Below, piece after piece: positions 43,701-52,957 of a stretch of DNA of 64,000 nt. The notes beneath the pieces are model-generated. The model did not search any database. It worked only from the letters and a program-made list of their open reading frames with translations, and had not been told where the DNA came from. A program made the position numbers and the translations under genes. This stretch comes from Halobaculum halobium (GTDB lineage: Archaea > Halobacteriota > Halobacteria > Halobacteriales > Haloferacaceae): positions 558,001 through 622,000 of the forward strand of contig NZ_CP126158.1 in NCBI RefSeq assembly GCF_030127145.1, written 5' to 3'. How positions within the stretch are numbered: the first letter of the stretch is position 1; each line of letters opens with the position of its first letter.

Positions 43701-45580
43701 GCGACGGCCCCCCAGAGGATGCGCGCGGACTCGCGTGCGCCCCGGATCATGAGGTCGGTGATGCTCGCGTCGAGTGATCCGGCGAACACCGGGACCACGT
43801 ACGCGGCGAACAGCAGCGAGGCGATGATGCTGCCGACGTTCGTCGCCGCGACGACGACGATCAGGCGGAACAGCGGCACGTCGAGCATGTCCGAGAAGAT
43901 GGCTCGGATCGGTCGCGACTCGTCCGACAGCAGTTCGTTCAGCGTGCCGATGTCAGCGACGTTCACCGTCAGGTGGCGAAGCTCCATGTACCCGGTGAAC
44001 CACCCCGGCGCGAGCAGCGGGTTGACCGAGGTCATCCACGCCACGGCGCCGCCGACGCCCGCCGAGCGCCATCGCGCGCCCGCGAGCTTTGCCAGTCCCG
44101 CCGCGAACACGCCGTTGATCACGAACCACGCCGCAAACAGCGTGAGCAGCTGCTCGTTCCTGACCCCGGCCATCGCCAGCAGCACGAAAAAGCCGATGAA
44201 CGCCGCGGAAATTCCGAACGCGGCGATCTTCCCCCACGGTATCCCGCCGGCGTTCGCGGTCCCGACCAGCGAGTCCATCGGCGGCAACGACTCGGGCTCC
44301 GCGAGGTACGACTCGATGCCCGCGCGGTGGCCCGCGCCGACGACGGCGACCACGTCGTACCCCTCGTTGCGAAGCCCCACCAGCTGATGGGCGATGTACG
44401 CGTCGCGTTCGTCGATGAGCGCCTCCGCGCCGCCGGGGGAGAACTGCCGGAACTCCTCCATCATCGCCGTGACCACGTCGGCGTCGGTGAGCTCGGCCGG
44501 GTCGAACTCCTCGTATCCCTCGCCGTCTTCTGCGGGCGCGATCCCGAGCGCGCCGATCGCGACGGCCGCGACGACGCCGACGAACAACCCGCCGACGAGC
44601 CCCAACGCGAGGCTGCCGGCCGCGCGCACCAGCGTGCCCGAGAGCAGGCCCGCGACCGCGTCGACGCCGACGCCGGTAACCGTCACCGCCGCGGCGACCG
44701 CGACCGCGACGATCGCGCCGATCCCGAGCGTCGTCACTGCGCTCGGTGCGTCGCCAGCGCCTCCGGATGGCTCGGCGTCCGTCCCGGCCGTGCCGCTGCC
44801 GAGCGACAGCGACGCGGCTCGATAGCCGAGGTAGCCCGCGACAGCCCCGCACAGCGCGCCGACGCCGACGCGTGTCAGCACGGCGTCGGTGACGCCGACG
44901 GCCCCCCCGAACAGCCCGATCGCCGGGCCGAGGAGGACGCCGACGATCAGGCCGAACGTGACGCCCGCGACGCGGGGATCGGTGACGCCGAACGCGAGCG
45001 CGCCGACCATGCGCAGCTTCTCGATCAGCGAGAGGCGCGCCCAGAAGCGCTGGATCGTCGTCTGGATGTCGCGGTCGACGAGCGCGACCGAGATGCCCAG
45101 GTCCTCTGCGGTCTCGACGGCCGCCAGCAGCTCCGCGCCGGGTTCGATGTCGAAGCGGTCGCCCATCCGCGTCTGGACGTACGACAGCATCCAGTACGCG
45201 AGGAACTGGAAGACGGTGTTTCCGCGCAGCAGGTCGCCGGGGTCGAGGTCGTCCGGCGTCTCTCCTTTCATCTGCCGGTAGCGGCCCTCGTCGAGCTCGA
45301 CGGCGACGACGTCGGGGCGCTCCTCGGCGACGGTCTCCTCGACCTCGCGGACGGACGCCTCCGAGACGTGGGCCGTCCCCACGACGCGGACGCTGCCCTC
45401 GCCGTGCTCGTTGGAGGGTCGCGGCGTGCCGCCGGGGGCCGGGCCGCCGGCGGACGCTCCGGCGGCGGGCTCACGGCCGCCGTCAGGGACGGGGTCGCCG
45501 TCGGGCTCGGAGCTGCGGTCGTCCGACGCGGCGAGATCCCGGTCGCCGGCCGGGTCGGAGTCCCGGCTCACGACCGCCAC
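43697..45580 (-). CDS. TraB/PrgY-family membrane protein
   Basis: 627 residues. A TraB domain lies at about residues 60-290 and 390-440: VRVVGTAHVSEASVREVEET (G-T-x-H motif), DVVAVELDEGRYRQM (GxxxE-type glutamate), GISVALVDRDIQTTIQRFW and VAVVGAGHRAGIESYL. These conserved Glu/His residues are shared with the Tiki/TraB protease-like superfamily. Hydrophobic segments are inserted and follow, giving about eight membrane helices. The first 50 residues are acidic and low complexity, so the start could be internal. It is co-transcribed with the M50 protease (4-nt overlap), an intriguing pairing of two membrane protease-like proteins. In enterococci PrgY reduces pheromone activity; the archaeal role is unknown. 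Confidence 0.87.
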   Translation of the reverse strand: MAVVSRDSDPAGDRDLAASDDRSSEPDGDPVPDGGREPAAGASAGGPAPGGTPRPSNEHGEGSVRVVGTAHVSEASVREVEETVAEERPDVVAVELDEGRYRQMKGETPDDLDPGDLLRGNTVFQFLAYWMLSYVQTRMGDRFDIEPGAELLAAVETAEDLGISVALVDRDIQTTIQRFWARLSLIEKLRMVGALAFGVTDPRVAGVTFGLIVGVLLGPAIGLFGGAVGVTDAVLTRVGVGALCGAVAGYLGYRAASLSLGSGTAGTDAEPSGGAGDAPSAVTTLGIGAIVAVAVAAAVTVTGVGVDAVAGLLSGTLVRAAGSLALGLVGGLFVGVVAAVAIGALGIAPAEDGEGYEEFDPAELTDADVVTAMMEEFRQFSPGGAEALIDERDAYIAHQLVGLRNEGYDVVAVVGAGHRAGIESYLAEPESLPPMDSLVGTANAGGIPWGKIAAFGISAAFIGFFVLLAMAGVRNEQLLTLFAAWFVINGVFAAGLAKLAGARWRSAGVGGAVAWMTSVNPLLAPGWFTGYMELRHLTVNVADIGTLNELLSDESRPIRAIFSDMLDVPLFRLIVVVAATNVGSIIASLLFAAYVVPVFAGSLDASITDLMIRGARESARILWGAVA

Positions 45581-45726
45581 CCCGCGTGCGATCCGGTTCC
45601 TGTGGTCATTGGCCGCGTCTTTCCGTCCGGTCCGTTTACGCCTGTCGGAGTTTCGTCTTCGCGGCGCGCACCGAGAGCGCCGCGCTGCCGCGGTAGGTAT
45701 TCATGCCCGGCGCGCGTTGTGTGGGT

Positions 45727-46266
45727 ATGGACCACGAGGCCGAAGTCGCCGGCATCGGCGTGGGAGCGGGGCCGAGCGGCGAGGAGGTGCCCGCTGTCGT
45801 GCTCCGCGCCCGCGAGGAGTACCTCCCGATCTTCGTGACCCCCGACCAGGCGCGCTCGATCCGCGGCGCGCTCGCGGGCGAACCGTTCGATCGCCCGCTC
45901 ACGCACGACCTCCTCGTCGACATGGTGACGGAGTTCGGCGGGGCGGTCGACTCCGTCCGGATCGACGATATCGCCGAGGGAACGTTCTACGGCAAGCTCA
46001 CCGCCGAACGCTACGTCGACGGCGAACCCGACCGCTTCGTTTTCGACGCGCGTCCGAGCGACGCTATCGCCATCGCCGCCCGACTGGAGTGCCCGATCCA
46101 CGTGAGCGACGAGGTGGTCGACGCCGCCGGCCAGCCGCCAGCGTCGATCGACATGGGCGAGGACGAGCGTGAGGGCGACGACCGCGGGCCGTCGAATATG
46201 GGTCCCCGCGACCGCGATGCCGGGCGCTCCGAGTCGGACCCGGACGACGACTACCGCTACCGGTGA
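45727..46266 (+). CDS. DUF151/bifunctional nuclease-domain protein
   Basis: 179 residues from the ATG at 45727. The first 140 residues match the BFN (DUF151) fold: VPAVVLRAREEYLPIFVTPD, AGEPFDRPLTHDLLVDMV, VDSVRIDDIAEGTFYGKL and FDARPSDAIAIAARLECPI. The last motif is the family hallmark. Plant members have reported nuclease activity, but prokaryotic function is unclear. The C-terminal 35 residues are a disordered Asp/Arg/Ser tail. A TATA-like GGTATTCATG (45696-45704 region) lies 28 nt upstream, which supports this ATG over the upstream in-frame one. Confidence 0.88.
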   Translation: MDHEAEVAGIGVGAGPSGEEVPAVVLRAREEYLPIFVTPDQARSIRGALAGEPFDRPLTHDLLVDMVTEFGGAVDSVRIDDIAEGTFYGKLTAERYVDGEPDRFVFDARPSDAIAIAARLECPIHVSDEVVDAAGQPPASIDMGEDEREGDDRGPSNMGPRDRDAGRSESDPDDDYRYR

Positions 46267-46305
46267 TCGCCGTCGCTCGCCGCTGTCTGATCTGATCCTC
46301 CCCGG

Positions 46306-46464
46306 CTACTGATCGCCGTCGCTCGCCGCCAGCTTCTCAGCCTGGGCACGCAACGCCGCCGCCAGCTCCGCGTCGGCGACGTCGTTCTCGCGCGCCGACT
46401 CGACGAGTTCGTCGAGCGCCTCCTCGAGCAGCGCCCGCGAGGATATCTCGCGATTCGTTATCAC
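46306..46464 (-). CDS. Small 52-residue acidic helical protein
   Basis: Starts at a GTG at 46464. The sequence begins VITNREISSRALLEEALDEL and continues with two amphipathic helices rich in Glu and Ala (VADAELAAALRAQAEKLAA). There are no Cys or catalytic motifs. Composition is typical of real haloarchaeal proteins, unlike the Arg/His-rich frame upstream. An AT-rich GGTTTTCC about 26 nt before the GTG may be its promoter. Function is unknown; a small adaptor or antitoxin-like role is possible but unsupported. Confidence 0.6.
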   Translation of the reverse strand: MITNREISSRALLEEALDELVESARENDVADAELAAALRAQAEKLAASDGDQ

Positions 46465-46614
46465 GGGAACGTATTCGGCCGACCGTTGGAAAACCGTTCG
46501 GGCGACTGATCTCGTCGTTCGCCCGCCGTCCTCCGCTCCCGACGTTTGCCCACCCGCCGTGCGAGGCCGCCTTCGACCGCCGGGGTTGATACCAGCCCCG
46601 ACAGATGATCCGCC

Positions 46615-47139
46615 ATGGACGACGGCGACCACTCCTGGGGCGACCTCGTAGCCGACGAAGCCGACGGCGAGGGGACGCTCGCGGCCTCCTACACGGAGAT
46701 GACCGAGCTGTTGCTTCCCAACGACACGAACAACCTCGGACGGGCGCTCGGTGGCGCGGTGCTCCACTGGATGGACATCTGCGGCGCCATCGCCGCGATG
46801 CGCTTCTCGCGGCGCCAGTGCGTGACGGCGTCGATGGACCACGTCGACTTCATCGCGCCCATCGATCTGGGCGAGGTCGCGGTGCTGGAGGCGTACGTGT
46901 TCAACACCGGCCGCACCAGCGTCGACGTGAAGGTCGACGTCCGCGCGGAGAATCCCCGCACGGGTGAGGAGCGCCGGACGACCACCTCGTTTCTCACGTT
47001 CGTCGCACTCGACGAGGAGGGGTCGCCGACGCCCGTTCCGAATCTCGACTGTCCGACGCCCGAGGAGGCGGCGCTGCGCGAGGGAGCGACCGAGGAGCGG
47101 CGGGCGCAGTTGGCCGACGTAAGCGAACGGCTCGGGTGA
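46615..47139 (+). CDS. Hot-dog acyl-CoA thioesterase
   Basis: 174-residue acyl-CoA thioesterase of the BACH/YciA group, hydrolysing acyl-CoA to free acid and CoA. Visible signature: LLLPNDTNNLGRALGGAVLH near residue 27 (with the catalytic-type Asn/Asp and GG helix), WMDICGAIAAMRFSRRQCVT, ASMDHVDFIAPIDLGEVAVL and FNTGRTSVDVKVDVRAENP. The acyl chain-length preference is unknown. A TTGATACC box (46586-46593) about 25 nt upstream of the ATG suggests a leaderless message. Confidence 0.9.
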   Translation: MDDGDHSWGDLVADEADGEGTLAASYTEMTELLLPNDTNNLGRALGGAVLHWMDICGAIAAMRFSRRQCVTASMDHVDFIAPIDLGEVAVLEAYVFNTGRTSVDVKVDVRAENPRTGEERRTTTSFLTFVALDEEGSPTPVPNLDCPTPEEAALREGATEERRAQLADVSERLG

Positions 47140-47249
47140 GCCTCGGGCTCCGCGTGTCGTGACTGACGGTATCACGCTTCGCACACCGGAATTTTCCGAA
47201 CTGATAGCCGAGGGCTGACGCGTAAATACCCCTCGCGGAAACCAAGGAT

Positions 47250-49691
47250 ATGAGCCGTATTCCAGACGTCCTCAGACGGACGTACCTCCGGAAGTTCACG
47301 GCGCTCACGCTGGCGACGCTGCTGGTCGTCACGGGCGCCGGGGTCGTCCTGCAGGGACAGGTCGCCGCACAGTTGACCGAGCGGACCCACGACGACCTGA
47401 CCGCGAGCGCCGAGACGACCGCCAGCGAGGTGTCGATCTGGATCGACAACAACGAGCGGACCGTCAGACTCGTCTCCCAGCAACTGAAGGCGGACGCCGG
47501 CGACGCCGACGCGGTCAAGACGACGATCGAGCTCGAACACCGGAAGCTCCCGGACTCGGTCGCCGCCCTGCACTACGTGAACAAGGACTCGATGCGCGTC
47601 GAGCGGAGCACGAGCGAGGACGCCGTCGGCACCTCGCTGGATCACATTCAGTGGGAATCCGGCGCGAGCGACCTCGCCGCGATCCCGCCGACGGGCTCGG
47701 TGCTCTCGAAGACCTACGAGCGCGAGGGCGCCCACCGGATCGCGTTCGCGAGTTGGGTCCCCGGGACCGCGAACGCGGTCGTGATGACCGTCGACGCGAG
47801 CGCGGTCGCCGGCGGAACGGCGGCCGACTCGGACGGTAGTCTCCGCGTCGTCGACAGCGAGGACGCCGCGATCCACTTCGCCTCCGACTCCGCGGCGGTG
47901 ACCGGGACGTTCGCGGGCGGCGTCGACTCCCACGCGATAACCGAGGGGGTCGAGACCGCCGGCGCCCACGACATGGTCGGCTCGAACACCGTGATGGCGT
48001 ACGCGCCCGTCGAGGGGACCGACTGGGTGGTCGTCAGATCGATTCCGCAGTCGGCCGCGTACGGGATCGTGACGCAGGTACGGACGGCGCTGGGGGCCGT
48101 CATCGGGCTCGCCGCGCTCGGGTTCATCCTCATCGGCGTGACGATGGGACGCTCGACTTCGCGGACGCTGCGCGACCTCGCGTCCCGCGCGGAGGCGCTG
48201 GCGGCCGGCGACACCGACGCGGCCGCCGGGGACGCCGACGACCGGATCGACGAGGTCGGCGCAGTCCAGGGGTCGTTCGAGGAGGTGCGCCGCTACCTCG
48301 CGACCGCGACCGCGCAGGCGACCGTCGTCGCCGACGGCGAGTTCGACGCGGCGGTGCTCGATCGCGACGTTCCCGGCGATCTGGGCGACGCGCTCGCGGA
48401 GATGCGCGCGGACCTCCAGTCGCTGGTCGCGGAGATGCAGGCGACGAACGAGGCGCTCGCGACCGCCGCCGAGTCGTACGGCGAGACGATGGAGCGGGCG
48501 GCCGAGGGCGACCTCACCGCGCGGATGGACGCCGACGTGGACGACGAGTCGATGGCGCGGATCGCCACGGAGTTCAACGAGATGATGGACGAGCTGTCGG
48601 CGACCGTCGGCGAGGTCGACCGCGTCGCCGCCGCGGTCGCGAGCGCGAGCGCGGAGGCCGACGCCGGCGTCGCCGAGGCCGAGCGCGCCGCCGGCGAGGT
48701 CGCCGACTCGACCGACGAGATCGCCGCCGGCGTCGACGAGCAGGTGAGTCACCTCCAGGAGGTGACCGGGGAGATGTCCGACCTGTCGGCGGCCGTCGAG
48801 GAGGTCGCCGCCACCGCAGACCAGGTCGCGGACGTGAGCGAGGAAGCCGCTGAGCGCGGCGAGCGCGGCGCCGCCCTCGCGGACGACGCCGTCGCGGAGA
48901 TGGAAGCGATCGAGGCTCAGACCGAATCGACCGCCGAGGTCGTCCGCGGGCTCGAATCCGAGGTGACCGCGATCGGCGACATCGTGGACCTGATCGACGA
49001 CATCGCCGAACAGACGAACACGCTGGCGCTCAACGCCTCGATCGAGGCCGCCCGTGCTGGCGCGGAGGGCGACGGGTTCGCCGTCGTCGCCGAGGAGGTG
49101 AAGACGCTCGCCACCGAGACGCGCGAGGCCACCGGTCGCATCGCCGACCGGATCGAGGCGGTGCAGTCGTCGACGGCCGACGCCGTTGGCGACATCGAGG
49201 AGACCACCGAGCGCGTCGAGGAGGGCGCCGAGACGATCGAGGCGGGGCTGGGCGCACTGGGCGACGTGGTCGAGGCCGTCGAGGAGGCCAACGACGGCGT
49301 CCAGTCCATCTCCACCGCCGCCGACGATCAGGCCGCCAGCGCCGAGGAGGTCGTCGCCATGGCCGACGAGGTCGCGAGCGTGAGCGAGGAGGCCGCCGCG
49401 GAGGCCGAAAGCGTGTCGGCGGCGGCCGCCGAGCAGTCCGCGTCGCTGAACCAGGTGAGCGGCGAGGTCGAACGCCTGGCCGAGCGGGCGGCGGACCTCC
49501 GGGAGTTGGCGGGGAGCTTCGAGACCGCCGACGAGGCGACGGTCGAGGGCGGCGTCGGGTCTCGGGCGAGCGAGGACGCGGTCGACGGCCGCGGCGACTT
49601 CGAGTTCGACGAGGGCTCGGCGGTCGCCGACGGTGGCGAGACGGCCGGGGTCGGCGGCGACGCGAACCGGTCCGGACGCGACGATCGATAG
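47250..49691 (+). CDS. Methyl-accepting chemotaxis transducer with Cache and HAMP domains
   Basis: 813-residue chemoreceptor (halobacterial Htr type). A first membrane helix at about residues 17-35 ([17 protein letters not shown]) is followed by an extracellular Cache-like sensor to about residue 275, a second helix near 278-298 ([20 protein letters not shown]), HAMP segments to about 470, and a long coiled-coil signalling domain. Its hairpin tip [20 protein letters not shown] binds CheA/CheW. Glu/Gln-rich heptads flank it as methylation sites. The C-terminus is an acidic tail. A TATA-like CGTAAATACC (47221-47230) is 24 nt from the ATG. No other chemotaxis genes are nearby; the ligand is unknown. 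Confidence 0.95.
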   Translation: MSRIPDVLRRTYLRKFTALTLATLLVVTGAGVVLQGQVAAQLTERTHDDLTASAETTASEVSIWIDNNERTVRLVSQQLKADAGDADAVKTTIELEHRKLPDSVAALHYVNKDSMRVERSTSEDAVGTSLDHIQWESGASDLAAIPPTGSVLSKTYEREGAHRIAFASWVPGTANAVVMTVDASAVAGGTAADSDGSLRVVDSEDAAIHFASDSAAVTGTFAGGVDSHAITEGVETAGAHDMVGSNTVMAYAPVEGTDWVVVRSIPQSAAYGIVTQVRTALGAVIGLAALGFILIGVTMGRSTSRTLRDLASRAEALAAGDTDAAAGDADDRIDEVGAVQGSFEEVRRYLATATAQATVVADGEFDAAVLDRDVPGDLGDALAEMRADLQSLVAEMQATNEALATAAESYGETMERAAEGDLTARMDADVDDESMARIATEFNEMMDELSATVGEVDRVAAAVASASAEADAGVAEAERAAGEVADSTDEIAAGVDEQVSHLQEVTGEMSDLSAAVEEVAATADQVADVSEEAAERGERGAALADDAVAEMEAIEAQTESTAEVVRGLESEVTAIGDIVDLIDDIAEQTNTLALNASIEAARAGAEGDGFAVVAEEVKTLATETREATGRIADRIEAVQSSTADAVGDIEETTERVEEGAETIEAGLGALGDVVEAVEEANDGVQSISTAADDQAASAEEVVAMADEVASVSEEAAAEAESVSAAAAEQSASLNQVSGEVERLAERAADLRELAGSFETADEATVEGGVGSRASEDAVDGRGDFEFDEGSAVADGGETAGVGGDANRSGRDDR

Positions 49692-49723
49692 CGCTTGGCC
49701 GGGGGATGTAGCTCCGACCGAAA

Positions 49724-50830
49724 TCAGATGCCGGGGTCGGGCCGCTCCCCGAGTTCGAACGAGACGGTCGTCTCGGATCCGTCGCGAAGCACGGTGAACG
49801 TCACCGATTCGCCGGGGGACGCCTCCAGCGCGAGATAGTTCGAGAGATCCGCCTGTACCTCGACGTCGGTGCCGCCGATCCCGACGATCACGTCGCCGCC
49901 GGTGGGGACGCTGACGCCGTCGACGGAGGTCGATCCGTCCGTTCCCCGGAGGGCGCCGGCGGCGGGCCCGTCCTCGACCACCTCGACGATGAGCACGCCG
50001 CCCACGTCGTCGATGTCGTACGCCTCGGCGATGACGGGCGACACCTCGACCAGCCGCACTCCCATGTACGGGTGTCTGTACTCCCCGGTCTCGGCGAGTT
50101 CGGGGACGACGCGCTTCGACAGCTCCGCCGAGACGCCGAACCCGAGGTTGTCGCCGCCGCCGCGGGCCGCGACCGCCGCGACGGCCCCGTCGTCGGTGAC
50201 CAGCGGGCCGCCGGAGTTGCCGGGGTTGAGCGCGGCGTCGGTCTGCACCGAGTCGGCGACGGTGAAGTTGTTCGGCGCCGACAACACCCGATCGACCCCG
50301 GAGATGATGCCGGTGGAGGCGGAGCCGCTGAAGCCGTACGGCGAGCCGATCGCCATGACGTGGGTTCCGACCGGCGGCTCGGGATCGGTGTCGACCCACG
50401 ACAGCGGCGTCGCCCACTCGGGACGGGTCTCGGCGCGCAACACCGCGAGATCGGAGTACGCGTCGGTACCGACGATCTCGGCGTCGTACCACGTGTTGTC
50501 TTGGAAGCGGAGCTTCACCTCGGTCGCGCCGGCGACGACGTGTTGGTTCGTGACGACGTAGCCGTCGCCGGCGACGAACCCGGAACCGCTCCCTTGCGGT
50601 CCGCTCGGACCGTAGTTGAGTATCCCGACGACCGACTCGATGGTCGACCGATACACCTCGGTCTCGGTCGCGGTCGACCCGGTCTCGCCCCCTTCGGCGT
50701 CGACGCCCGTCGTCCCGTTCGCGTCGGTCGCCCGCGGCGCGGCGTCGGAGGATCCCACCTGCACGCAGCCGGCGGCGCCGACGGCACCCGCGCTCGCGAG
50801 CCCCGCGAGCACGTCGCGTCGTGTTGGCAT
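49724..50830 (-). CDS. HtrA-like serine protease with PDZ domain, Tat lipoprotein
   Basis: 368 residues from the ATG at 50830. The N-terminus MPTRRDVLAGLASAGAVGAA followed by GC is a twin-arginine (Tat) signal with a lipobox, so the protein should be exported folded and anchored by lipid at Cys21. A trypsin-like domain follows with His in VVTNQHVVAG, Asp in AYSDLAVL and Ser in LNPGNSGGPLV. A PDZ domain begins near residue 260 (YMGVRLVEVSPVIAEAYDID, GGDVIVGIGGTDV). This is the DegP/HtrA layout with a single PDZ and implies cell-surface protein quality control. The longer upstream frame overlaps the next gene and is rejected. Confidence 0.94.
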   Translation of the reverse strand: MPTRRDVLAGLASAGAVGAAGCVQVGSSDAAPRATDANGTTGVDAEGGETGSTATETEVYRSTIESVVGILNYGPSGPQGSGSGFVAGDGYVVTNQHVVAGATEVKLRFQDNTWYDAEIVGTDAYSDLAVLRAETRPEWATPLSWVDTDPEPPVGTHVMAIGSPYGFSGSASTGIISGVDRVLSAPNNFTVADSVQTDAALNPGNSGGPLVTDDGAVAAVAARGGGDNLGFGVSAELSKRVVPELAETGEYRHPYMGVRLVEVSPVIAEAYDIDDVGGVLIVEVVEDGPAAGALRGTDGSTSVDGVSVPTGGDVIVGIGGTDVEVQADLSNYLALEASPGESVTFTVLRDGSETTVSFELGERPDPGI

Positions 50831-50966
50831 GAACCACGCTACGAACCTGATCCGAATAACTCCGGCGCTCTCGGACACCGGGACGTGGCGGCGTCCGCCG
50901 GGGCTGACGCCGCCGACCGACGTTGGCTCCGGCAGGCATTTGCCGGGCGCCGCAGTACCGTCGGGT

Positions 50967-51419
50967 ATGAGCCTCGACGCCGACGTTCCGCCACCGCCGA
51001 CGCTGTCGACGGTCGACCCCAGCCAGTACGATGACACGGAGGTCGCCGGCGACGAGTACCACCGCGAGGAACTGGAGGCGTTCCTCCGCGAGGGGGCGTG
51101 GGAAGCGGCGTTCGACCGATGGGCCGCGGGTGCGGACATCGACGCCGATACGTGGCGTATCGCGGGCGATCTGGAGCTGTTCGCGCGGTTCGACTTCTTC
51201 TGGGACGACTTCGCGGACCGCGTCGGCTACCACGCCCCGGGAATCCCAGAGGACTGGAAGGAGCGCGACCTCCATCCCGACCTCGAGAGCTGGGGACAAG
51301 TGTCGGCGATCAACGCCGCGTTGACCGAATTCGGCCAGGTCGTCTGCGAGGTGCTGAAAGCGGAGTACGTCGACTGGGAGAGCGAGTTCGAGGCGCCCGA
51401 CGACCTCCCCGACTTCTGA
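50967..51419 (+). CDS. Conserved acidic protein of unknown function
   Basis: 150 residues from the ATG at 50967. Strongly acidic, with a proline-rich start and mainly helical content: EYHREELEAFLREGAWEAAF, ELFARFDFFWDDFADRVGYH and ALTEFGQVVCEVLKAEYVDW. There are no recognisable catalytic or metal motifs and no signal peptide. Composition is normal for a haloarchaeal cytosolic protein, so I consider it real. It is divergent from the HtrA protease and followed 46 nt later by a tiny zinc-finger gene in the same direction, which may share its transcript. Confidence 0.75.
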   Translation: MSLDADVPPPPTLSTVDPSQYDDTEVAGDEYHREELEAFLREGAWEAAFDRWAAGADIDADTWRIAGDLELFARFDFFWDDFADRVGYHAPGIPEDWKERDLHPDLESWGQVSAINAALTEFGQVVCEVLKAEYVDWESEFEAPDDLPDF

Positions 51420-51465
51420 TGTGACCGCCGGTAGCGATTTACCCTCGGCGTGCCGTGTGTCAGCT

Positions 51466-51600
51466 ATGGTCACGGCAACGGAGCGTGACGACATGACTTG
51501 GTACCAGTGTGACGCCTGCGGGTTGCTGTTCGACGATCCGGACGACGCCGAACAGCACGAGGAGCACTGCGACGCGGAGGACCCCTCGTACCTCCAATAG
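51466..51600 (+). CDS. 44-residue C2H2-like zinc-finger protein
   Basis: Small ORF from the ATG at 51466 to TAG at 51598-51600. It contains MTWYQCDACGLLFDDPDDAE followed by QHEEHC: a C-x2-C ... H-x3-H/C set that fits a single zinc finger. I recall closely similar 40-50-residue proteins as a conserved haloarchaeal family (DUF7128 type), though I cannot check. Role unknown; nucleic-acid or protein binding is plausible. An alternative start is the internal Met at codon 10. Confidence 0.78.
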   Translation: MVTATERDDMTWYQCDACGLLFDDPDDAEQHEEHCDAEDPSYLQ

Positions 51601-51656
51601 CCCGGTCATCGTCGCGACCGGCGACGGGGAACGCTTCCATCGGCCGCCAACGCGAC

Positions 51657-51890
51657 TCAGAAGCGTTGGTCTGCGAGTCTGTCGGCGTGCTCGCGCGACT
51701 CCGCGACGACCCAGCGCACCTTCGCGGCGTCCCCGTACGCCAGCGTCTCCTTCAGTTCGTCGCGGAGCACGCCGACGCCGTATCCGACTGGGTCGCCGGT
51801 TGCGTCGCCCAGTTCGTAGACGCCGTAGCGATCGGGGGCGGCGGCGACCGTCGCGCGGTCCAGATCGCGCCACGGTTTCTGGAGGCTCAT
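51657..51890 (-). CDS. Small GIY-YIG-like or DUF7508-type protein
   Basis: 77 residues from the ATG at 51890. The sequence LDRATVAAAPDRYGVYELGD resembles the start of a GIY-YIG-like fold (YGVYELGD, then VGYG and LRDELKETL), but the catalytic Arg/Glu arrangement of active nucleases is not evident, so it may be a degenerate or binding version. I recall a haloarchaeal family (DUF7508) of this size. It is one nucleotide downstream of the DUF5796-like gene's stop and on the same strand, so the two are an operon. A 5' extension of eight codons is possible. Confidence 0.68.
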   Translation of the reverse strand: MSLQKPWRDLDRATVAAAPDRYGVYELGDATGDPVGYGVGVLRDELKETLAYGDAAKVRWVVAESREHADRLADQRF

Positions 51891-51891
51891 C

Positions 51892-52368
51892 TCACTCGGT
51901 TCCCTCGTCGTCATCGCGCTCGCCGCCTTCCCCGTCGTCCGCGACGAACTCGTAGCTCTGTTCGCCCCAATCGTCCTCGACGAAGACGAAGACGCGGCCG
52001 CCGGCGACGGCCGGATCCGCTTCGATCGCCGTGCGCTGGCCGCCCGGCCGGCGGGCGGTGACGCCCGGGAACAGCTCCTCCTCTTCTCCCTCGCCGAGGA
52101 TGACGCGGCCGACGCCGGTCTGCTCGAGGATGTCGTCGTGGGTCTTCAGGTCGTTCACGTACAGCAGCACGCCCTCCGTCTCGGTGGGATCAGTGACGAG
52201 CACGTGCGACTCCTTTCCCGGCGGAGTGGTGAGGGTGCCCTCGACGACCTCCGGGACGCCGTGGTAGAAGGTGACGCGGCCGTCGAGGTACTCGACCTCG
52301 ACGCCCTCCTCGCGGAGGGCGACGGAGACGCTCGCGGGCGCGATGTCGTTGCGATGGGGGGCGCTCAT
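51892..52368 (-). CDS. DUF5796-like haloarchaeal protein
   Basis: 158 residues. A beta-rich N-terminal part (DIAPASVSVALREEGVEVEY, LDGRVTFYHGVPEVVEGTL, VLVTDPTETEGVLLYVNDL) is followed by GVGRVILGEGEEEELFPGV and an acidic tail. I recognise it as the haloarchaeal DUF5796 type from memory; no function is known. There is no signal peptide, membrane helix or metal site. It is the first of two small co-directional genes ending at 51657 and is divergent from the cold-shock gene with a 124-bp spacer. Confidence 0.75.
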   Translation of the reverse strand: MSAPHRNDIAPASVSVALREEGVEVEYLDGRVTFYHGVPEVVEGTLTTPPGKESHVLVTDPTETEGVLLYVNDLKTHDDILEQTGVGRVILGEGEEEELFPGVTARRPGGQRTAIEADPAVAGGRVFVFVEDDWGEQSYEFVADDGEGGERDDDEGTE

Positions 52369-52492
52369 GCGTCCGAATGGGTGGCGGACGCGAATAAGCG
52401 CGGCGAGAACGGGGCGAGAGCGCGGCGGGAGGAGTCATGGTACCTCGACTCTCGGAAGCGTTATCCCTCATCCACCCATCCGTATGGTTGTA

Positions 52493-52699
52493 ATGGCAAA
52501 CGGTAAGGTTGATTTCTTCAACGACACAGGCGGCTACGGTTTCATCTCGACTGACGACGGCGACCTCGACGACGACGAAGACGTGTTCTTCCACATGGAG
52601 GATGTCGGCGGCGAAGACCTCACGGAAGGGACCGAGGTCGAGTTCGACATCGAGTCCTCGCCCAAGGGGCCCCGCGCGGCGAACGTCGTCCGGCAGTAA
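52493..52699 (+). CDS. cspA: Cold-shock-domain protein
   Basis: 68-residue single cold-shock domain, a small OB-fold RNA chaperone. RNP1-like GYGFISTDDG and RNP2-like DVFFHMEDV motifs are present. The usual KWF is replaced by KVDFFND at the N-terminus, as in haloarchaeal Csp proteins, with an acidic insert DGDLDDDED between the motifs. A TTATCC box about 28-30 nt upstream suggests a nearly leaderless mRNA. A five-T run 46 nt after the stop is a likely terminator. Confidence 0.95.
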   Translation: MANGKVDFFNDTGGYGFISTDDGDLDDDEDVFFHMEDVGGEDLTEGTEVEFDIESSPKGPRAANVVRQ

Positions 52700-52744
52700 C
52701 CCCGGCACAGCACTCTCGTTCGCAGCGGCGAACGACGACTTCAA

Positions 52745-52749
52745 TTTTT
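52745..52749 (+). terminator. Likely U-tract terminator of cspA
   Basis: Run of five T within an AT-rich TTCAATTTTTC, 46 nt after the cspA stop and about 210 nt before the next gene. T-tracts of this length are uncommon in this sequence. Confidence 0.45.
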
Positions 52750-52957
52750 CAGACGACTGCACCGGCGAGCCGACGCGCTCCGCTCGTTCTGGCTCTCTCG
52801 AGCGGTGCAGCTCCGCGTCGCCGGGCCGTGCGTCGCTCGACCCCGCCACGAACGAGCTGGCAGCGACCGGCGACGCACGCGGCGACCGTTCCCCACCCGC
52901 GGCCGCGATGTTGACACGACCGCCACGCTTTACCCCGGCGAACGCGCGCGTCGAGTC

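Noticed and set aside
47172-51494. Very long leftward open frame (about 1440 codons) antisense to the chemoreceptor and through the HtrA region
   Set aside because: Its product is Arg/His/Val-rich without domains, while the opposite-strand frames give clear MCP and neighbouring proteins. Long antisense frames are an expected by-product of GC-rich codon bias.
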